20,051 nucleotides of DNA, taken from the IMG/VR virus record IMGVR_UViG_3300047560_001700, positions 1 to 20,051 of that record; one strand, 5' to 3'. Made by a program: the position numbers and the translations under genes. Below are positions 18,111 to 20,051 of the stretch, in pieces; position 1 is the first letter of the stretch; each line of letters begins with the position of its first letter. Below the pieces are notes generated by a model, which saw only the letters and a program-made list of their open reading frames with translations, searched no databases and was not told where the DNA came from. Source of the stretch: a virus.

Positions 18111-18250
18111 GGAAATCGATCCGTAGCTATGGACCATACGAGAATCACCTGTGGTATCCGATAGTCGTTAGAGCGAATGGACTGAGTCGGATCGTGGAGA
18201 TGAGTGGTGCAGAGATGAACCTGTGGCGTGCTTATATAGGCAGCGTATAG
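18107..18250 (+). CDS. Small basic protein, unknown
   Basis: A 47-residue protein from the ATGA junction at 18107. It has a Tyr/Arg N-terminus (MRKSIRSYGPYENHLWYP), a strand (IVVRANGLSRIVEM) and an end with Trp (MNLWRAYIGSV). No Shine-Dalgarno, so probably coupled to the previous gene. Its stop is followed by a 56-base spacer in which I see nothing certain. Confidence 0.62.
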   Translation: MRKSIRSYGPYENHLWYPIVVRANGLSRIVEMSGAEMNLWRAYIGSV

Positions 18251-18306
18251 GATGTGGTGGAGGAGCTCGGATAAATAGCAGGTTTAGGTGTTAATGAAGA
18301 AGAAAG

Positions 18307-18594
18307 ATGGCATACAAAGAAAAAACTTGTCCTAAGTGTGGCGCCACGCATAAGAAGCGTGGCGAGTTCTGCAGTCGCAGCTGTGGAAACGCAAGAGTGT
18401 GGTCGGCTGAGATGCGTCAAGTATTTTCAGAGAAGCAGACTGAGTTCATATACAGTGATGCCGATGCTGCCGAAGAGGCACGATGGCGTATCAACAACCA
18501 CGAAGAGCCTGAGCCAGTCGCTCCGATTCGTACACAGAATTCCTTAGAAGTCAACCAATTTGTGCAAGATGGGGACATCTGGACCACGGACTAA
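18307..18594 (+). CDS. Zinc-finger phage protein
   Basis: A 95-residue protein. N-terminal zinc site Cys8-x2-Cys11, Cys22-x3-Cys26 (TCPKCGATHKKRGEFCSRSC), a compact knuckle often met in phage HNH-like or DNA-binding proteins, but no HNH catalytic residues follow. The middle is helical (MRQVFSEKQTEF) and the tail acidic. GAAG-rich Shine-Dalgarno upstream. The last gene of the small-gene block; no U-run terminator follows. Confidence 0.78.
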   Translation: MAYKEKTCPKCGATHKKRGEFCSRSCGNARVWSAEMRQVFSEKQTEFIYSDADAAEEARWRINNHEEPEPVAPIRTQNSLEVNQFVQDGDIWTTD

Positions 18595-18608
18595 GTTGCA
18601 AAAAAGAG

Positions 18609-18637
18609 TTGACTAATAGTTGACTTTATGGTATACT
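18609..18637 (+). promoter_or_regulatory. Sigma-70-type promoter with duplicated -35 word
   Basis: TTGACT (18609-18614), 17-bp spacer, TATACT (18632-18637). A second TTGACT at 18620-18625 sits one helical turn (11 bp) downstream inside the spacer. Drives the sigma region 4 gene. Confidence 0.85.
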
Positions 18638-18649
18638 CACTGTGTGAGT
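18635..18649 (+). promoter_or_regulatory. Palindrome over the transcription start (possible operator)
   Basis: ACTCAC (18635-18640) and GTGAGT (18644-18649) are exact reverse complements separated by TGT. The dyad covers the end of the -10 and the expected start near 18644. Good position for a repressor, possibly the downstream gene product. Confidence 0.45.
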
Positions 18650-18669
18650 GGATGATAAGGACTAGAGTG

Positions 18670-18876
18670 ATGTACGATTCGATTATTTCCCAGTGTGTTT
18701 CTAAGGGTATTCCTGAGCGAGAGATTATGGTGGTTCTCGATCGTATCCGTGGTGTAACCTTAGCTGAGATTGCTAGAGACGAGGGTGTTACACCAGAGAG
18801 AATCCGACAGATCGAGGCTAGAGGTCTTCGTCGAATGAAGCAGAAAGGTGTTGTCGTAGTTGCAAATATGGAGTAG
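18670..18876 (+). CDS. Stand-alone sigma-70 region 4-like HTH protein
   Basis: A 68-residue protein. Residues 30-57 (TLAEIARDEGVTPERIRQIE, then ARGLRRMK) match sigma-70 region 4.2, the helix-turn-helix that contacts the -35 element and the RNA polymerase beta flap. No region 2 or 3 is present, so it is not a full sigma factor. A start at 18628 would lie on the -10, so ATG 18670 with AAGGA (18657-18661) is used. It probably alters promoter recognition, as a decoy or co-activator of host polymerase, and may regulate itself through the duplicated -35 and palindrome upstream. Known small phage regulators of this kind support the idea; the effect here is inference. Confidence 0.85.
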   Translation: MYDSIISQCVSKGIPEREIMVVLDRIRGVTLAEIARDEGVTPERIRQIEARGLRRMKQKGVVVVANME

Positions 18877-18879
18877 AAT
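18851..18879 (+). promoter_or_regulatory. Sigma-70-type promoter inside the end of the sigma-like gene
   Basis: TTGTCG (18851-18856), 17-bp spacer, TAGAAT (18874-18879). Expected start near 18886, just before AGGAG (18891-18895). With the terminator at 19062 it defines a unit of about 200 nt. Confidence 0.65.
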
Positions 18880-18901
18880 TCTCTCTTTACAGGAGAAACC
18901 T

Positions 18902-19063
18902 ATGAATACCGCACCACTTTTTAGCCTTCAAAACCCACTTTTTAAGGACGTTTTTATCGACGTCCTAAAGACCCTCAGTCTTGAAGGGGAATCTTTTGAA
19001 ATCGCTTCAGCCGCTTTAAGACTCCAAACTGCACTCCAAGAAGCCGAAAAAGTCAAGCAATAA
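18902..19063 (+). CDS. Small helical protein from a short monocistronic unit
   Basis: A 53-residue protein. AGGAG (18891-18895) lies six bases before ATG 18902; the upstream in-frame ATG 18860 is inside the sigma-like gene. It reads MNTAPLFSLQNPLFKDVF, then helices (VLKTLSLEG, SAALRLQTALQEAEKVK). The coding sequence contains several nested inverted repeats and uses CTT, CTA, TTA and TTT words more than its neighbours. With its own promoter and terminator, the transcript could also function as a structured RNA. Coding role moderately sure. Confidence 0.65.
   Translation: MNTAPLFSLQNPLFKDVFIDVLKTLSLEGESFEIASAALRLQTALQEAEKVKQ
18925..18987 (+). other. Nested inverted repeats within the 18902 gene
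   Basis: Outer arms CCTTCAA (18925-18931) and TTGAAGG (18981-18987); inner arms AGGACGT (18945-18951) and ACGTCCT (18960-18966) with an 8-nt loop; also AAGAC (18968-18972) with GTCTT (18978-18982), which competes with the outer stem. The two 7-bp stems can form together. Suggests a folded RNA. Confidence 0.5.
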
Positions 19064-19085
19064 CCCTCAAAGACTGGGGGTTTTT
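19062..19085 (+). terminator. Rho-independent terminator
   Basis: AACCCTC (19062-19068) pairs with GGGGGTT (19076-19082, one T-G pair) around AAAGACT, with T-run 19081-19085. The stop codon of the 18902 gene lies in the base of the stem. Different sequence from the CCCCAC-type terminators. Confidence 0.8.
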
Positions 19086-19096
19086 GAAGAAATCCC

Positions 19097-19125
19097 TTGT
19101 CTTAAATTGCAACATCGGTAATAAT
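19097..19125 (+). promoter_or_regulatory. Sigma-70-type promoter with conserved leader
   Basis: TTGTCT (19097-19102), 17-bp spacer, AATAAT (19120-19125), then the ACTACAGTTGATTAGGA leader. From 19104 to 19142 the sequence matches 114-152 with one or two differences. Confidence 0.78.
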
Positions 19126-19155
19126 TACTACAGTTGATTAGGAAAAGGATTTGAG

Positions 19156-20046
19156 ATGACTACAGTGACTTTTGATGCAGTGAGTGGTAACTACGTGGCT
19201 AAGGTGGGTTCGAAGACTATTAAGTCTTATTCCAAAGCCTATGTGGAGCGTAAAGTCAAAGCCCTCGCTGGTGATATGGAACAAGCCATCGTCGTGGCCA
19301 CTGAGAAGTCTAATCGTTTCGACATTAACACACGATTCGGTTTCGTTGAGAAACTGGTGACGATGGTTGCTACTGGTGTTCAGCCATCCGCTGTGATCAC
19401 TGGTGAAGGTGGTCTCGGTAAGACTTACACTGTGACTAAGACTTTGGAGACTAATGGCTACAAAGACATCACTGATTTGGCTGAGTTTGAAGTTGGTTCT
19501 GTGATTAACACTCGCAAGTGTTTCACGATGGTTAAAGGCTATAGCACTGCCAAAGGTCTCTATCGTACCCTCTTCGAGAACAACAAGTCTATCATTGTGT
19601 TCGATGACTGTGACGCTGTTTTGAAAGACCCAGTTGCTCTGAACCTGCTCAAAGGTGCATTAGATAGCTATGGTAAACGTGTTATTAGCTGGAATGCCGA
19701 TATGCGTGACGACGATCTGCCACGTTCTTTCAACTTCGAAGGTCGTGTTATCTTCATCTCTAATATGGATCAGTCTCGTATCGACCAAGCCATTCGTAGT
19801 CGTTCGATGATGATCGACCTGTCTATGACTCTGGACCAGAAGATCGATCGTATGGAGCACATCGCTCTCTCGGACGAGTTCTTGCCTGAGTACGATGCTA
19901 AGACCAAGACCGATGCATTGGCTCTTATTCGTGAGATCAAGGACGACTGCAAAGAGGTTTCTCTGCGTACCCTTATCTCTGTTACTAAGGTTCGTGCTAG
20001 CAACAAAGACTGGAAAGACCTTGCTACATACATGCTTACTGCATAA
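19156..20046 (+). CDS. AAA+ family ATPase
   Basis: A 296-residue protein. Walker A GEGGLGKT (83-90), Walker B IIVFDDCD (146-153), sensor-1 Asn203 (FISNMD) and Arg214/Arg216 as candidate arginine finger (IRSRS). An N-terminal part of about 55 residues (GNYVAKVGSKTIKSYSKAYVERKV) resembles a small DNA- or client-binding domain. It is a phage-type single AAA module; the C-terminal lid is helical. Not closely similar to the ATPase at 6026 outside the motifs. Its partner and target are unknown. ATG 19156 lies 14 bases behind TTAGGA and 7 behind AAAGGA, so it is well supported. Confidence 0.88.
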   Translation: MTTVTFDAVSGNYVAKVGSKTIKSYSKAYVERKVKALAGDMEQAIVVATEKSNRFDINTRFGFVEKLVTMVATGVQPSAVITGEGGLGKTYTVTKTLETNGYKDITDLAEFEVGSVINTRKCFTMVKGYSTAKGLYRTLFENNKSIIVFDDCDAVLKDPVALNLLKGALDSYGKRVISWNADMRDDDLPRSFNFEGRVIFISNMDQSRIDQAIRSRSMMIDLSMTLDQKIDRMEHIALSDEFLPEYDAKTKTDALALIREIKDDCKEVSLRTLISVTKVRASNKDWKDLATYMLTA

Positions 20047-20051
20047 TCCCC

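Noticed and set aside
17944-18126. 60-residue frame MDSTRKYTND...
   Set aside because: The other frame (17931-18110) has SD, ATGA junction and a full zinc ribbon; this one has none.
18251-18306. Short ATG frames and a TAAATA word between 18250 and 18307
   Set aside because: Frames stop within a few codons and no -35 is present, so neither a gene nor a promoter can be supported.
18628-18669. Longer start for the sigma region 4 protein
   Set aside because: The ATG at 18628 lies between the -35 and -10 of a strong promoter; ATG 18670 has a proper SD.
1-20051. tRNA genes, CRISPR arrays, insertion sequences, integrase or attachment sites
   Set aside because: I looked for cloverleaf-type ends, regularly spaced repeats, transposase motifs and direct repeats flanking a block; none was convincing by eye. 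A tRNAscan or profile search was not possible.

Overview
The window looks like part of the genome of a lytic tailed phage of a Gammaproteobacterium. Every supported gene is on the + strand. Genes are packed with ATGA or TGATG stop/start overlaps, transcription units are short and start from consensus sigma-70-type promoters, and many products are tiny proteins without recognisable function. No structural, replication, integrase, transposase, tRNA or CRISPR signal is visible. This is therefore an accessory ('hypermodular') region, where phages keep host take-over and counter-defence genes. The host assignment is inference from promoter style and gene families.

Layout. (1) 48-980: terminator/promoter cassette, then a 71-aa unknown, a tyrosine/dual-specificity phosphatase and a 38-aa membrane peptide. 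(2) 967-1486: a stand-alone HD hydrolase of the SpoT/MESH1 type. (3) 1483-4006: a two-gene NAD+ salvage unit, NMN adenylyltransferase-Nudix (nadM/natV type) followed by nicotinamide phosphoribosyltransferase (nadV). It has its own promoter, a leader hairpin, a perfect inverted repeat around each ribosome-binding site, and a strong terminator. (4) 4019-5971: a membrane protein, two small proteins and a DRB0094-type RNA ligase. (5) 5972-7072: an AAA+ ATPase. (6) 7083-12932: a long operon with two membrane/secreted Thr-tract proteins, an overprinted gene pair at 8171-8575, a 2H phosphoesterase resembling the anti-CBASS nuclease Acb1, a DUF3307 membrane protein, a 2OG-Fe(II) oxygenase-like protein, a lipoprotein and a SLOG/DUF2493 protein. 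(7) 12945-18594: three promoter-led blocks of about two dozen very small genes, many with zinc-ribbon Cys patterns. (8) 18609-19085: a lone sigma region 4 protein, then a roughly 200-nt unit with its own promoter and terminator. (9) 19097-20046: a second AAA+ ATPase.

How the genes may work together. NadV makes NMN from nicotinamide and PRPP. NadM adenylates NMN to NAD+, and its Nudix domain may clear ADP-ribose. This is the two-step phage NAD+ reconstitution route known to blunt NAD+-depleting defences. The RNA ligase (RNA or tRNA repair), the Acb1-like 2H enzyme (degradation of cyclic nucleotide signals), the SpoT/MESH1-like hydrolase and the SLOG protein would extend the theme to nucleotide-signal warfare. 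That reading is inference from family membership and proximity.

The least expected sequence-level observations are: a probable stop-codon loss that fused a 72-codon overprinted basic tail onto one gene (8353-8575); hairpins centred on the Shine-Dalgarno sequences of both NAD genes; a promoter placed so that its transcript should start exactly at the ATG (12979); and intergenic terminator/promoter cassettes that share halves with one another like shuffled modules.
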